NCBI GenBank assembly: GCA_003162495.1
Contig: PMOF01000312.1
Span: 1 to 6,886 of the forward strand
DNA: 6,886 nt
Reading direction: 5' to 3'
DNA from: Acidobacteriaceae bacterium
GTDB lineage: Bacteria > Acidobacteriota > Terriglobia > Terriglobales > Acidobacteriaceae
Shown piece by piece: positions 1 through 6,886 of the stretch. The translations under genes were made by a program, and so were the position numbers. The notes below the pieces were generated by a model. It searched no databases. It was given only the letters and a program-made list of their open reading frames with translations, and had not been told where the DNA came from. Within the stretch, counting starts at the first letter, position 1. Each line of letters opens with the position of its first letter.

Positions 1-4
1 AGTC

Positions 5-1375
5 ATGCGCCTGCCTGCCCCATCCCTGCCTCCTGGCCAGCCGGACCCTACATGGCTGCGCAGGTTCCTCTTCGTTCAGAGGGCCTGCCTCGTGCTCGTG
101 ATGCTCATCTCGAGCGCCACCCTTTCGGCGTGGCTCTCCCATCAAGTTGGCGAATATCTGCCTGCAATCTTGACGGGCATGGGCGCTCCCATGGCTTTGA
201 TCTCAATGTTATGCGCATTCAGCCTGATCATGTCTGAAGACGGAAACCCGCGGCTGATCCTCAGTCTCGGTCGCTACGCCGCCTTGATCCCGGCACTCCT
301 TGCCACGGCCATTCTGGTGGAGAATTTCTTTTCTTTTTCCGCCTTTCCGGATGCCTTTCTGGAAGGCGGACACGCGGCTTCCCCCGCGGGCAGCCTGTCG
401 CCAGAGTCAGCGGCTGCCTTTCTTTTCCTCTCCGCGGTCATGATTCTTGTGCGCAGCGGCAGCGCATTTGCCGTTCATGCCGCCGACATATTGGTCTCCT
501 GTCTCTGCCTTCTCACGCTCATCCTGACCGCTCAGGACCTGTTTGGCTCTCTGGGCCTTTTCGGCTTGACGGCCGCCGATCTCATCTCACCGCAGGTTCT
601 TTGCTGCCTGGTGCTCCTGAACGTCGTTGTGGTGCTTCGACAGAGCGAATATGGAGTTTTCTCCATTTTCCTTGGAGCCGGCATCGGCAGCAGAATTGCC
701 CGTGGGTTTTCACCCATTCTTCTTTCGTGGCCGTTTTTGCGTGCGATTGGCGAAACCCAGGTTGCCTTCCAGCAACTGATACCCGCGCATTTCGCGGCCT
801 CGATTCTGACTTCGCTGGGGGTCGCGCTCTCCCTGGTCCTGTTGCTGATTATTGGCTGGCGCATCAACGACATGGAGAAGGAAATTCATGACCTGACCCT
901 GCGCGACGATCTGACCGGTCTCTACAATATGAGGGGTTTCTACCTTCTTGCTGAGCAGACTCTGCGCCTGGCCCAGCGGGCGCAATTGCCCTTCTCAGTC
1001 TTATTCCTCGATCTTGACGGGCTAAAGCAAGTAAACGACCGCCTGGGGCACAACGTCGGCTCCGCGTCGCTGGCTGAGACGGGAGAACTCCTGGTTGAGA
1101 ACTTTCGCGACGCGGATGTAAAAGGACGATTTGGCGGAGACGAATTCGTGGTAGCAGGTCAGTTCAGCAGGGTGGGAATTGAGATCGCAACGATGCGCCT
1201 GCAGGCGGCCGCCGCAGAACGAAGCTTGACCGCGAGCCGACGGTATCCTCTGAGTTTCAGCATCGGCCATGTCACGTCTGAATACCATTCAACGGAAACG
1301 CTCAAGGAATTGGTGACAAGAGCGGACCATGCGATGTACGAGGAGAAGCGGCGTAAGAAGGTGGCGCGCATCTGA
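5..1375 (+). CDS. Membrane-anchored GGDEF cyclase, possible Hypr (cGAMP-type) variant
   Basis: A 456-residue protein with an integral-membrane N-terminal half and a cytoplasmic C-terminal GGDEF domain. Hydrophobic stretches near residues 21-44, 53-76, 88-108, 136-150, 157-178, 197-212 and 263-285 suggest about seven membrane spans, which do not match a sensor family I can name. A short charged linker (286-300) leads to DDLTGLYN (301-308), where the cyclase domain starts. Visible catalytic features are Asp336, Lys341, Asn344 and GGDEF at 377-381. R368-x-x-D371 sits at the spacing of the product-inhibition I-site. The family condenses two nucleoside triphosphates into a cyclic dinucleotide second messenger. 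The residue equivalent to guanine-binding Asp344 of PleD is Ser353 here, as in Hypr GGDEF enzymes, so the product may be 3',3'-cGAMP as well as or instead of c-di-GMP (inference). No EAL or HD-GYP domain is present. The ATG at 5 precedes the first span sensibly, but only four bases lie upstream, so a start outside the window cannot be excluded. The stop is followed by a non-coding gap before rpsT. Confidence 0.93.
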   Translation: MRLPAPSLPPGQPDPTWLRRFLFVQRACLVLVMLISSATLSAWLSHQVGEYLPAILTGMGAPMALISMLCAFSLIMSEDGNPRLILSLGRYAALIPALLATAILVENFFSFSAFPDAFLEGGHAASPAGSLSPESAAAFLFLSAVMILVRSGSAFAVHAADILVSCLCLLTLILTAQDLFGSLGLFGLTAADLISPQVLCCLVLLNVVVVLRQSEYGVFSIFLGAGIGSRIARGFSPILLSWPFLRAIGETQVAFQQLIPAHFAASILTSLGVALSLVLLLIIGWRINDMEKEIHDLTLRDDLTGLYNMRGFYLLAEQTLRLAQRAQLPFSVLFLDLDGLKQVNDRLGHNVGSASLAETGELLVENFRDADVKGRFGGDEFVVAGQFSRVGIEIATMRLQAAAAERSLTASRRYPLSFSIGHVTSEYHSTETLKELVTRADHAMYEEKRRKKVARI

Positions 1376-1434
1376 GCGGGAATTCCTCCTGCGGATCGTG
1401 CTCCGCTATCGCCTTGCGCACTATATCCTTCGCT

Positions 1435-1477
1435 CGCGGCCTGGTAGCGGACAAATCTGACCCACAACCAGGCCGCG
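1435..1477. repeat. Perfect 11-bp inverted repeat (large hairpin)
   Basis: CGCGGCCTGGT at 1435-1445 is the exact reverse complement of ACCAGGCCGCG at 1467-1477, with a 21-base loop. A T-G wobble could add one more pair outside. It lies 59 bases after the GGDEF stop codon and ends 7 bases before the -35 box of the rpsT promoter. There is no T-run after either arm, so it is not a standard intrinsic terminator. It may stabilise the 3' end of the GGDEF transcript or act as a protein-binding site next to the rpsT promoter; neither role is shown by the sequence. Confidence 0.6.
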
Positions 1478-1484
1478 GAACCGA

Positions 1485-1513
1485 TTGACCCGCTGCCCGG
1501 TTTCCCGTAGACT
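1485..1513 (+). promoter_or_regulatory. Predicted sigma-70-type promoter of rpsT
   Basis: TTGACC at 1485-1490 (5 of 6 matches to the -35 consensus) and TAGACT at 1508-1513 (4 of 6 to the -10 consensus) are separated by exactly 17 bases. Transcription would start near 1520, giving a leader of about 100 bases before the rpsT start codon. Spacing and position in the non-coding gap upstream of a strongly expressed gene make this the best promoter candidate in the window. Confidence 0.6.
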
Positions 1514-1560
1514 TAGAAATTGCGAGGGATGCGGCTTGGCCTGCATTCTGGCCGGCATTT

Positions 1561-1596
1561 AAAAGCCCGCCTTTCAGGCCCGCTTTTCGGGCCCTG
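1561..1596 (+). promoter_or_regulatory. Structured rpsT leader with overlapping hairpins
   Basis: Two stems that exclude each other can form in the rpsT 5' leader. Stem A pairs AAAAGC (1561-1566) with GCTTTT (1582-1587) and encloses GCCT/AGGC (1569-1572 with 1576-1579). Stem B pairs GGCCCG (1577-1582) with CGGGCC (1588-1593) around a CTTTT loop and can be extended by two pairs past a bulged C. Bases 1577-1587 are shared by both. S20 is known to control its own synthesis in Escherichia coli, so a regulatory leader is plausible, but I recognise no described S20 leader motif here. Confidence 0.35.
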
Positions 1597-1623
1597 TATT
1601 TCAAACCGAGATAAGGAAGATCA

Positions 1624-1899
1624 ATGGCAAACCATGTATCGGCGCTTAAGCGCGCCCGCCAGACCGTAACCCGCACCGAAGTAAACCGCGCCAACCGCAG
1701 CCGTGTGCGCACCAGCCTGCGGGCTCTGCGCGAAGCTCTCGTCAAGGGCGACGTAAAGGAAGCCCAGGCGCAGTATCGCGAGACCGTCTCCACCCTCGAT
1801 AAAAGTGTGCAGAAGGGCGTGCTGCACCACAATACCGTCTCCCGCTACAAGAGCCGGCTGAATGCGCGGTTGAAGGCTCTGGCGACTGCCAAGGCATAG
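1624..1899 (+). CDS. rpsT: 30S ribosomal protein S20
   Basis: A 91-residue, strongly basic protein of normal S20 length. It shows the family N-terminus [12 protein letters not shown] (residues 2-13) and the conserved C-terminal [20 protein letters not shown] stretch, which corresponds to the helix that packs into the 16S rRNA 5' and 3' minor domains. S20 is a primary-binding small-subunit protein needed early in 30S assembly. The start is well set: the Shine-Dalgarno sequence AAGGAAG (1613-1619) lies four bases before the ATG, and the first residues match the family. The gene stands alone between its own predicted promoter (1485-1513) with a structured leader and an intrinsic terminator (1935-1969), so it is probably a monocistronic unit. 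It faces the thiolase gene convergently. Confidence 0.98.
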   Translation: MANHVSALKRARQTVTRTEVNRANRSRVRTSLRALREALVKGDVKEAQAQYRETVSTLDKSVQKGVLHHNTVSRYKSRLNARLKALATAKA

Positions 1900-1934
1900 C
1901 AAGGCGCAGGTTGCAAGATGAACAGGTTCACAAG

Positions 1935-1969
1935 AACGGCCAAGGGCGACTTTGGCCGTTTTTCTTTTT
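1935..1969 (+). terminator. Rho-independent terminator of rpsT
   Basis: AACGGCCAA (1935-1943) pairs perfectly with TTGGCCGTT (1952-1960), with an optional G-T pair closing a short loop. The stem runs straight into a T-rich tract (TTTTTCTTTTT, 1959-1969). It lies 35 bases after the rpsT stop codon. On the opposite strand only a short, poor T-run follows the stem, so use as a terminator for the convergent thiolase transcript is doubtful. Confidence 0.9.
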
Positions 1970-2059
1970 GCGGTTTTCTATTTGCGGGGTGAACGGTTCT
2001 TATTGACCAATCCGCGTTCCCTCGGCAGCTAAAACCGCATCCTCTTGCTGCTCCTTCGA

Positions 2060-2083
2060 CACGGCTGAAGCCGTGCCCTTTCA
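2060..2083. repeat. GGCTGAAGCC palindromic repeat, copy 1
   Basis: CACGGC-TGAA-GCCGTG (2060-2075) forms a 6-bp stem with a four-base loop, followed by CCCTTTCA. Bases 2063-2083 align over about 21 positions, with one substitution and two single-base gaps, to 4078-4098. This marks a dispersed, REP-like intergenic element. It lies 25 bases past the stop codon of the thiolase gene, in the convergent gap between rpsT and fadA. It could act as a 3'-end stabiliser or weak terminator for the minus-strand transcript, but there is no T-run. Confidence 0.5.
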
Positions 2084-2107
2084 AAGCGATTCAACATCGC
2101 GCAAACG

Positions 2108-3289
<1,182 letters not shown>

Positions 3290-3312
3290 GAGAGGTGCTC
3301 CTTAAAGAGTCA

Positions 3313-3348
3313 GATGATCCAGCACGATAGGATGACCCAGAACGATCA
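3313..3348. repeat. Two imperfect 18-bp tandem units upstream of fadA
   Basis: Bases 3313-3330 and 3331-3348 are adjacent 18-base units agreeing at 14 positions (GATGAYCCAGMACGATNN). They lie in the 122-base gap between the secreted-protein gene and fadA, 24-59 bases before the fadA start. The position would suit an operator or a leader element, but it may be chance duplication. I recognise no known regulator site in it. Confidence 0.3.
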
Positions 3349-3411
3349 ATGATGCGCAGCAGCCGGCGAAGTTGGTCAAACGCGCCTGCCTCCTTGCGCC
3401 GAATCAGCGGG

Positions 3412-4020
3412 TTAATTTGGGGTATCGAGCAGGGTCCAGACGCCCTTCGCATAGAAATGATAGACGGCGCGATGGTCGACGAGGGAATCGGCCAGGGCGT
3501 CGTGGTCGAGGAGCGGCGGCCGCGGCACCATGCTGGCCTGGGCTTCATGAACCTGCTCGGGCGATGCCGGATCAATGCCCCAGTTGAAGCCGAGAGCACC
3601 GCTCGCGTCGTGGAGTTGCAGCCGCTGGGTCTCAGGCGCTGATGCCAGAACCGCCGGCTGCGCCGAATGGCCGGCAAAAAACACCAGAAGCGAGACGGTT
3701 CCCTGCGCCGAGCAAAGGATGGCCCAGTCGGAGGAGCCGGCGCGCTCCAGGCTGGCGTGGACTACGTTTTCCGGGTGGTGGGCTTCATAAGTCTGCGGAA
3801 TCAGGCAGCCGCGCCGGTTGAGCTGGGCTTGAATCACCTCTGGAAGATCGGGAAATGAGCTGACCGGCAAATGGTGGATGAGGTAAGGGGTCGAGCGGCC
3901 CGCGATGAGGGTCTGGCCGGATTCGGTGAGCGGCGCGGGGACTTGGGCTGGAAGAGGGGCGCAGGACAGAAGAAAGCCGCTCAGCAGCCAACTGCTCTTT
4001 CTGTGGCCAGCGCAAACCAT
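3412..4020 (-). CDS. Secreted hypothetical protein of acidobacterial type
   Basis: A 202-residue protein with no function I can assign. The N-terminus is a signal peptide: basic residues near His6-Lys8, a hydrophobic core at about 11-20, then PLPAQVPAP, suggesting export with cleavage near residue 25. The mature part has two cysteines, Cys72 in RGCLIPQTYEA and Cys103 in SDWAILCS, which could form a disulfide. Between them is PENVVHAS (83-90). The C-terminus ends in an aromatic-rich stretch (VYHFYAKGVWTLLDT). From memory, the IPQ...PENV...DWA-LCS layout recurs in unannotated secreted proteins of Acidobacteriota; a search is needed to confirm this. An in-frame TGA six codons upstream and no GTG or TTG between fix the ATG at 4020. 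The ribosome-binding site is weak (GAGGG, 12 bases away). Codon use resembles that of its neighbours. It sits between fadN and fadA with gaps of 124 and 122 bases, so co-transcription is possible but not tight. Confidence 0.75.
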   Translation of the reverse strand: MVCAGHRKSSWLLSGFLLSCAPLPAQVPAPLTESGQTLIAGRSTPYLIHHLPVSSFPDLPEVIQAQLNRRGCLIPQTYEAHHPENVVHASLERAGSSDWAILCSAQGTVSLLVFFAGHSAQPAVLASAPETQRLQLHDASGALGFNWGIDPASPEQVHEAQASMVPRPPLLDHDALADSLVDHRAVYHFYAKGVWTLLDTPN

Positions 4021-4039
4021 GGAGAATGCAATCCCTCAA

Positions 4040-4107
4040 GGGCTGAAGCCCAGGCCTGATTCGGCCTTCAATGTATAGGCTGAAGCCCGTACCCTTCACT
4101 CAAGGCC
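4040..4107. repeat. Compound palindromic repeat, copies 2 and 3
   Basis: Three small palindromes are stacked: GGGCTGAAGCCC (4040-4051), AGGCC-TGATTC-GGCCT (4052-4067) and GGCTGAAGCC (4078-4087). In addition GGCCTT (4063-4068) can pair with AAGGCC (4102-4107) to enclose the last one. Bases 4078-4098 match copy 1 at 2063-2083. The element fills most of the gap between the stop of the FadN-type gene and the start of the secreted-protein gene. It resembles REP-type intergenic elements and could fold in the minus-strand transcript. No T-run follows it. Confidence 0.5.
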
Positions 4108-4144
4108 ATTTCAGTAATCGTCCTTGGGCACTTCTGCTTCAAGC

Positions 4145-6601
4145 TCAATTCCGCAACGGTTTGCCGGTTTTCAAGGTAAAGGCAATCCGTTCCTGCGTTT
4201 TCCGTTCGCCCGCCAGGGATAGAAACGCCTCCCGCTCGAGATCCAGCAGGTACTGCTCACTGACCAGTGAACCCGCCGTCACTCGACCGCCTGCCAGGAT
4301 ATAGGCCGCCCATCGCGCCACTTTCTGGTCGTGCTCCGAGGCGTAGCCGGCCTCGCCCATCAGAAAAATGCCGGTCTCGAGCGTGGCCAGAGCCGCCATC
4401 CCGGGCGCGGGAATATTTGCGCGCGGCTGCGGAGCGATATAGCCCGCCTCAGCCAGCGCCGCAACCTGCGCCTTGGCGTCGAGCAACTGGCGTTCGCGAT
4501 TCATGGTGACGCGATCGGCGGGCAGCAGCAGGCCCAGCGGCCGCGCCTCCGCCGCCGAAGTGGAAACCTTGGCCAGTGCGATGATTTCAAACACGCAGCG
4601 CAGTGCGGTGGCCATCTCCGCCGATTGCGCAAAGCGCGAAGGCGGATCGCGCGGGTCGGGCGGCGCCAGTGCGGCGGCGGCGTCCACGGCGCGCAAGACC
4701 ATCTCTTTGGTTCCCCCTCCGGCAGGAATCAGGCCGACGCCGGCCTCGACCAGGCCAATATATAGCTCGGCGTGCGGCTGGCGCCGGGCGGCGTGCAGGC
4801 AAATCTCCGCGCCTCCGCCAAGGGTCAAGCCAAACGGTGCCGCCACCACCGGGCGGGGACAAAATTTGATAGCTGCCGTCATCTGCTGGAAGCCGTAGAT
4901 CACGCCAGCCAACTCGTCCCATTCGCCTTCTTGCGCAGCCAGAAGCAACTGCATCAGGTTGGCGCCCACGGAGAAGTTTTCCCGGTCGCTGGAAATCACG
5001 AATCCCGCAAAGTCGCGCACCGCGTCGGAACCGGGATTGAGCACCGCGGTGTTCAACGCCAGCACGTCGCCGCCGATAGCGTTCTTAAGCGAGTGCAGTT
5101 CGATGCAACCGATGCCGTCGCCCAGATCGATCAGCGAAGCGCCCGCGTTGGAGCGGATCACGCCATTCGAACGCCGGAAATCCGCAATGCGGGCGTGACC
5201 CGCAACCGCAGGAACGGTTTCAAGCTTACCGGTTTCCGGTTGAAAACAGGCTTCCGAGCCGTCTTTCCCATCCTTTGTGTACCAGGACGCCTGGCCGGCG
5301 GCGAGAAGAGCTTCGACGCGCGGGCTGACCGGCAAATCGAGCGTCTTCATGCGGGCAACCGTGGAGGCCACGCCGGCCGCATCCCACATTTCAAACGGAC
5401 CCAGTTCCCAGTTGAACCCTGCGCGCAAGGCCTGGTCGATCGAGGCCGCGCTACCCGCCACTTCGCCAATGCGGTCCGCGGCAAAGTTCCACAACGAGGC
5501 TAGAAAGGGCCACAAAAAGGCGGCTGCCTTGTCTTTGGCCGGATCGTTGGCCAGCAGGATTTTCAGTCGCTCCGGCAGGCTGGCGGCGTTTTTTGCCATT
5601 TCGAGTGCAGGGAGAGCGGGCTTTGCGGAAGGGCGGTAGTCGAAGGTGGTGAGGTCGAGAACCAGGCGCTGATCTTTGCCGTCTGCGCCGCGACTCTTCT
5701 TGTAGAATCCCTGCCCAGCTTTGTCGCCCAGCCAGCCGCGCTTCATCATCTCCTCCAGCACGGAAGAGAAGCCGCCCTGCGTGACGCCCTGGGGAAAATT
5801 CGCGGCCACATGAGCCAGGATGTCGATGCCCACCATGTCGGCAAGCCGGAAGGTGCCGGTGCGCGGCCAGCCCAGCGCCGAGCCGGTCAGCGTGTCGACT
5901 TCTTCAATGCTCACCTTTTGCTGCAGCATCAGTGTGGCTGCGTTGAACATCACCGCGACACCGATGCGGTTGGCGATGAAGTTGGGCGTGTCGTTGGCGA
6001 AGACGACCTGCTTGCCGAGCGTACGATCAGCGAAAGCGGCAAACGCGGCGACCACGGCGGGATCGGTCTCGGCCGTAGGAATGATTTCCAGCAGGCGCAT
6101 GTAGCGCGGCGGGTTAAAAAAGTGCGTACCGAAGAAACGGTCTTTGCGCGCGGAGAGGCCGGCGGCGATCTGCTTGACCGGAAGGCCGGACGTATTGGTA
6201 GTGAGCACGGCATGCGGCGCGAGATGGGGCACGACGCGGGCCAGAAGGGCGGTCTTGATGGCCAGATTTTCGGCGACCGCCTCGACCACCCAATCGCACT
6301 GGGCCAGTTTGGGCAGGTCGTCGTCAAAGTTGCCGGGCGTGATGAGCACCGCCAGCGATGGCTCATAGAAGGCAGCCGGCTTGGACTTGCCCAGAGCCTC
6401 AAGCGCCGCCAGCGCCAAGGGCTTCGCCCCTTTATCTTTGGGAGCCAGATCGAGCAGCAGCACCGGGATGCCGGCGTTGGCCAGGTGGGCGGCGATGCGA
6501 GAACCCATGGTTCCCGCGCCCAGGACTGCGGCGCGGCGGACCAGAAAGGGCTGGGCGGCGGCTGACCCGGTGGAAGTTGCGACCGGGGAAATCGTGCTCA
6601 T
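4145..6601 (-). CDS. fadN: 3-hydroxyacyl-CoA dehydrogenase/enoyl-CoA hydratase fusion (FadN type)
   Basis: An 818-residue bifunctional beta-oxidation enzyme. The N-terminal dehydrogenase has the NAD-binding loop GAGTMG (28-33), Ser138, His160 in GTHFFNPP, Glu172 and Asn211 in NFIANRIG, which match the family's catalytic and substrate-binding residues. Two dehydrogenase C-terminal helical domains follow (about 205-300 and 365-440, the latter with GFNWELGPFEMWDAAG). The C-terminal crotonase domain (about 480-700) has oxyanion-hole segments FSVGANL (543-549) and GGGAE (595-599), and the two catalytic glutamates Glu599 and Glu619. It should hydrate trans-2-enoyl-CoA and oxidise L-3-hydroxyacyl-CoA with NAD. 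Dehydrogenase-first order is that of Bacillus subtilis FadN (about 790 residues) and the reverse of E. coli FadB. GGGAG (complement of 6609-6613), seven bases before the ATG, supports the start. A predicted promoter lies at 6661-6690. The symbol reflects family resemblance; chain-length range is unknown. Confidence 0.93.
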   Translation of the reverse strand: MSTISPVATSTGSAAAQPFLVRRAAVLGAGTMGSRIAAHLANAGIPVLLLDLAPKDKGAKPLALAALEALGKSKPAAFYEPSLAVLITPGNFDDDLPKLAQCDWVVEAVAENLAIKTALLARVVPHLAPHAVLTTNTSGLPVKQIAAGLSARKDRFFGTHFFNPPRYMRLLEIIPTAETDPAVVAAFAAFADRTLGKQVVFANDTPNFIANRIGVAVMFNAATLMLQQKVSIEEVDTLTGSALGWPRTGTFRLADMVGIDILAHVAANFPQGVTQGGFSSVLEEMMKRGWLGDKAGQGFYKKSRGADGKDQRLVLDLTTFDYRPSAKPALPALEMAKNAASLPERLKILLANDPAKDKAAAFLWPFLASLWNFAADRIGEVAGSAASIDQALRAGFNWELGPFEMWDAAGVASTVARMKTLDLPVSPRVEALLAAGQASWYTKDGKDGSEACFQPETGKLETVPAVAGHARIADFRRSNGVIRSNAGASLIDLGDGIGCIELHSLKNAIGGDVLALNTAVLNPGSDAVRDFAGFVISSDRENFSVGANLMQLLLAAQEGEWDELAGVIYGFQQMTAAIKFCPRPVVAAPFGLTLGGGAEICLHAARRQPHAELYIGLVEAGVGLIPAGGGTKEMVLRAVDAAAALAPPDPRDPPSRFAQSAEMATALRCVFEIIALAKVSTSAAEARPLGLLLPADRVTMNRERQLLDAKAQVAALAEAGYIAPQPRANIPAPGMAALATLETGIFLMGEAGYASEHDQKVARWAAYILAGGRVTAGSLVSEQYLLDLEREAFLSLAGERKTQERIAFTLKTGKPLRN

Positions 6602-6660
6602 GCGGGCTCTCCCTCAAGCGGGTAGGATGCGGGAACCATCCACGGCGCGGAAACTATCGC

Positions 6661-6690
6661 AGCATACGGAAGAGCGTTGGGCGGGGTCAA
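6661..6690 (-). promoter_or_regulatory. Predicted sigma-70-type promoter of the fadN gene
   Basis: On the minus strand TTGACC (complement of 6685-6690) and TATGCT (complement of 6661-6666) are 18 bases apart, matching consensus at 5 of 6 and 4 of 6 positions. Transcription would start about 50-55 bases before the fadN ATG. No palindrome resembling a FadR-type operator is evident around it. Confidence 0.45.
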
Positions 6691-6724
6691 GGCTCCCCGG
6701 ATATAGCCACAAAGCCGGCCGCCG

Positions 6725-6886
6725 CTAAATCCTTTTTCGCAGGTGTTCAAACACCACATAGCCGATCAGCGCGGAAATCATGGCGATGACGAGATTCGTT
6801 CCGGTAAAGATGTCGTTCAAGGCAACGGCAAAGCTTTTCCCGCGTCCATTGGCAACGGTGAACTCTCCCATCAATAAATTGGAATA
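6725..6886 (-). CDS. C-terminal end of a small membrane protein (partial)
   Basis: An open minus-strand frame enters from the right edge and stops at 6725-6727 (TAG). The visible part is 53 codons. An in-frame ATG at 6869-6871 would give a 48-residue protein, but no ribosome-binding site precedes it, so the true start may lie beyond the window. Residues 25-42 counted from that ATG form one hydrophobic span (TNLVIAMISALIGYVVFE) followed by a basic tail HLRKRI, which predicts a membrane protein with a cytoplasmic C-terminus. I do not recognise the family. It lies 123 bases upstream of fadN on the same strand; a promoter between them suggests separate transcription. Confidence 0.5.
   Translation of the reverse strand, partial: YSNLLMGEFTVANGRGKSFAVALNDIFTGTNLVIAMISALIGYVVFEHLRKRI

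Noticed and set aside
1376..1623. GEMM-type cyclic-dinucleotide riboswitch near the GGDEF gene
   Set aside because: No GEMM-like conserved core was recognised by eye in this gap or the other intergenic stretches; the visible hairpins are simple stems.
3344..3379. Separate promoter for fadA from TTGACC (complement of 3374-3379) or TTGATC (complement of 3344-3349)
   Set aside because: Neither has an acceptable -10 hexamer at 16-18 bases; the best TATCGT match leaves a 14-base spacer.
3961..3975. Lipobox (LLSC) making the secreted protein a lipoprotein
   Set aside because: Leucine at -2 and serine at -1 fit the lipobox poorly, and an ordinary signal-peptidase I site around PLPAQ is at least as good.
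4071..4102. TATACAT on the minus strand as a -10 box for the secreted-protein gene
   Set aside because: The only -35-like hexamer, TTGAGT, is 20 bases away, and the stretch falls inside the palindromic repeat.
4772..6565. Plus-strand open frames opposite fadN, including one of about 250 codons
   Set aside because: Same situation: the minus-strand protein has complete dehydrogenase and crotonase signatures, while the opposite frames show only composition-driven sequence.
3290..6724. Almost equal gaps of 122, 124 and 123 bases between the minus-strand genes
   Set aside because: The three gaps share no overall sequence similarity and contain different elements, so the equal length looks like coincidence.

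Overview
The window is GC-rich bacterial chromosome. The best guess for its source is an Acidobacteriota member, probably of the Terriglobia/Acidobacteriaceae type. This is an inference from three things: the secreted hypothetical protein at 3412-4020 looks like a family remembered from that group, the GGDEF gene has the GH-x-x-GS variant, and short GGCTGAAGCC-type palindromes lie between genes. No rRNA or other taxonomic marker apart from S20 is present.

Left part, plus strand. A membrane-anchored GGDEF nucleotide cyclase (5-1375) is followed by a 248-base gap. That gap holds a strong 11-bp inverted repeat, a sigma-70-type promoter (TTGACC-N17-TAGACT) and a structured leader. It leads into rpsT, ribosomal protein S20 (1624-1899), which ends in a clear intrinsic terminator (1935-1969). 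A short convergent gap (1970-2107) carries one copy of a palindromic repeat.

Right part, minus strand, read from right to left. First comes the C-terminal end of an unidentified small membrane protein (6725 to the window edge). Next is a fused 3-hydroxyacyl-CoA dehydrogenase/enoyl-CoA hydratase of the FadN type (4145-6601) with a plausible promoter, then a secreted hypothetical protein (3412-4020), then a FadA-type thiolase (2108-3289). FadN and FadA together supply hydration, NAD-dependent oxidation and thiolysis, the last three steps of the beta-oxidation spiral. No acyl-CoA dehydrogenase or acyl-CoA ligase lies in the window.

The most interesting point is in the GGDEF protein. The signature GGDEF and the RxxD inhibitory site are intact, but the aspartate that contacts guanine in canonical diguanylate cyclases is a serine (Ser353). 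That is the hallmark substitution of Hypr GGDEF enzymes such as Geobacter GacA, which make 3',3'-cGAMP, so this may be a cGAMP-producing or promiscuous membrane-bound cyclase rather than a plain c-di-GMP synthase. The remainder looks like ordinary core metabolism and translation, with some intergenic structure worth checking.
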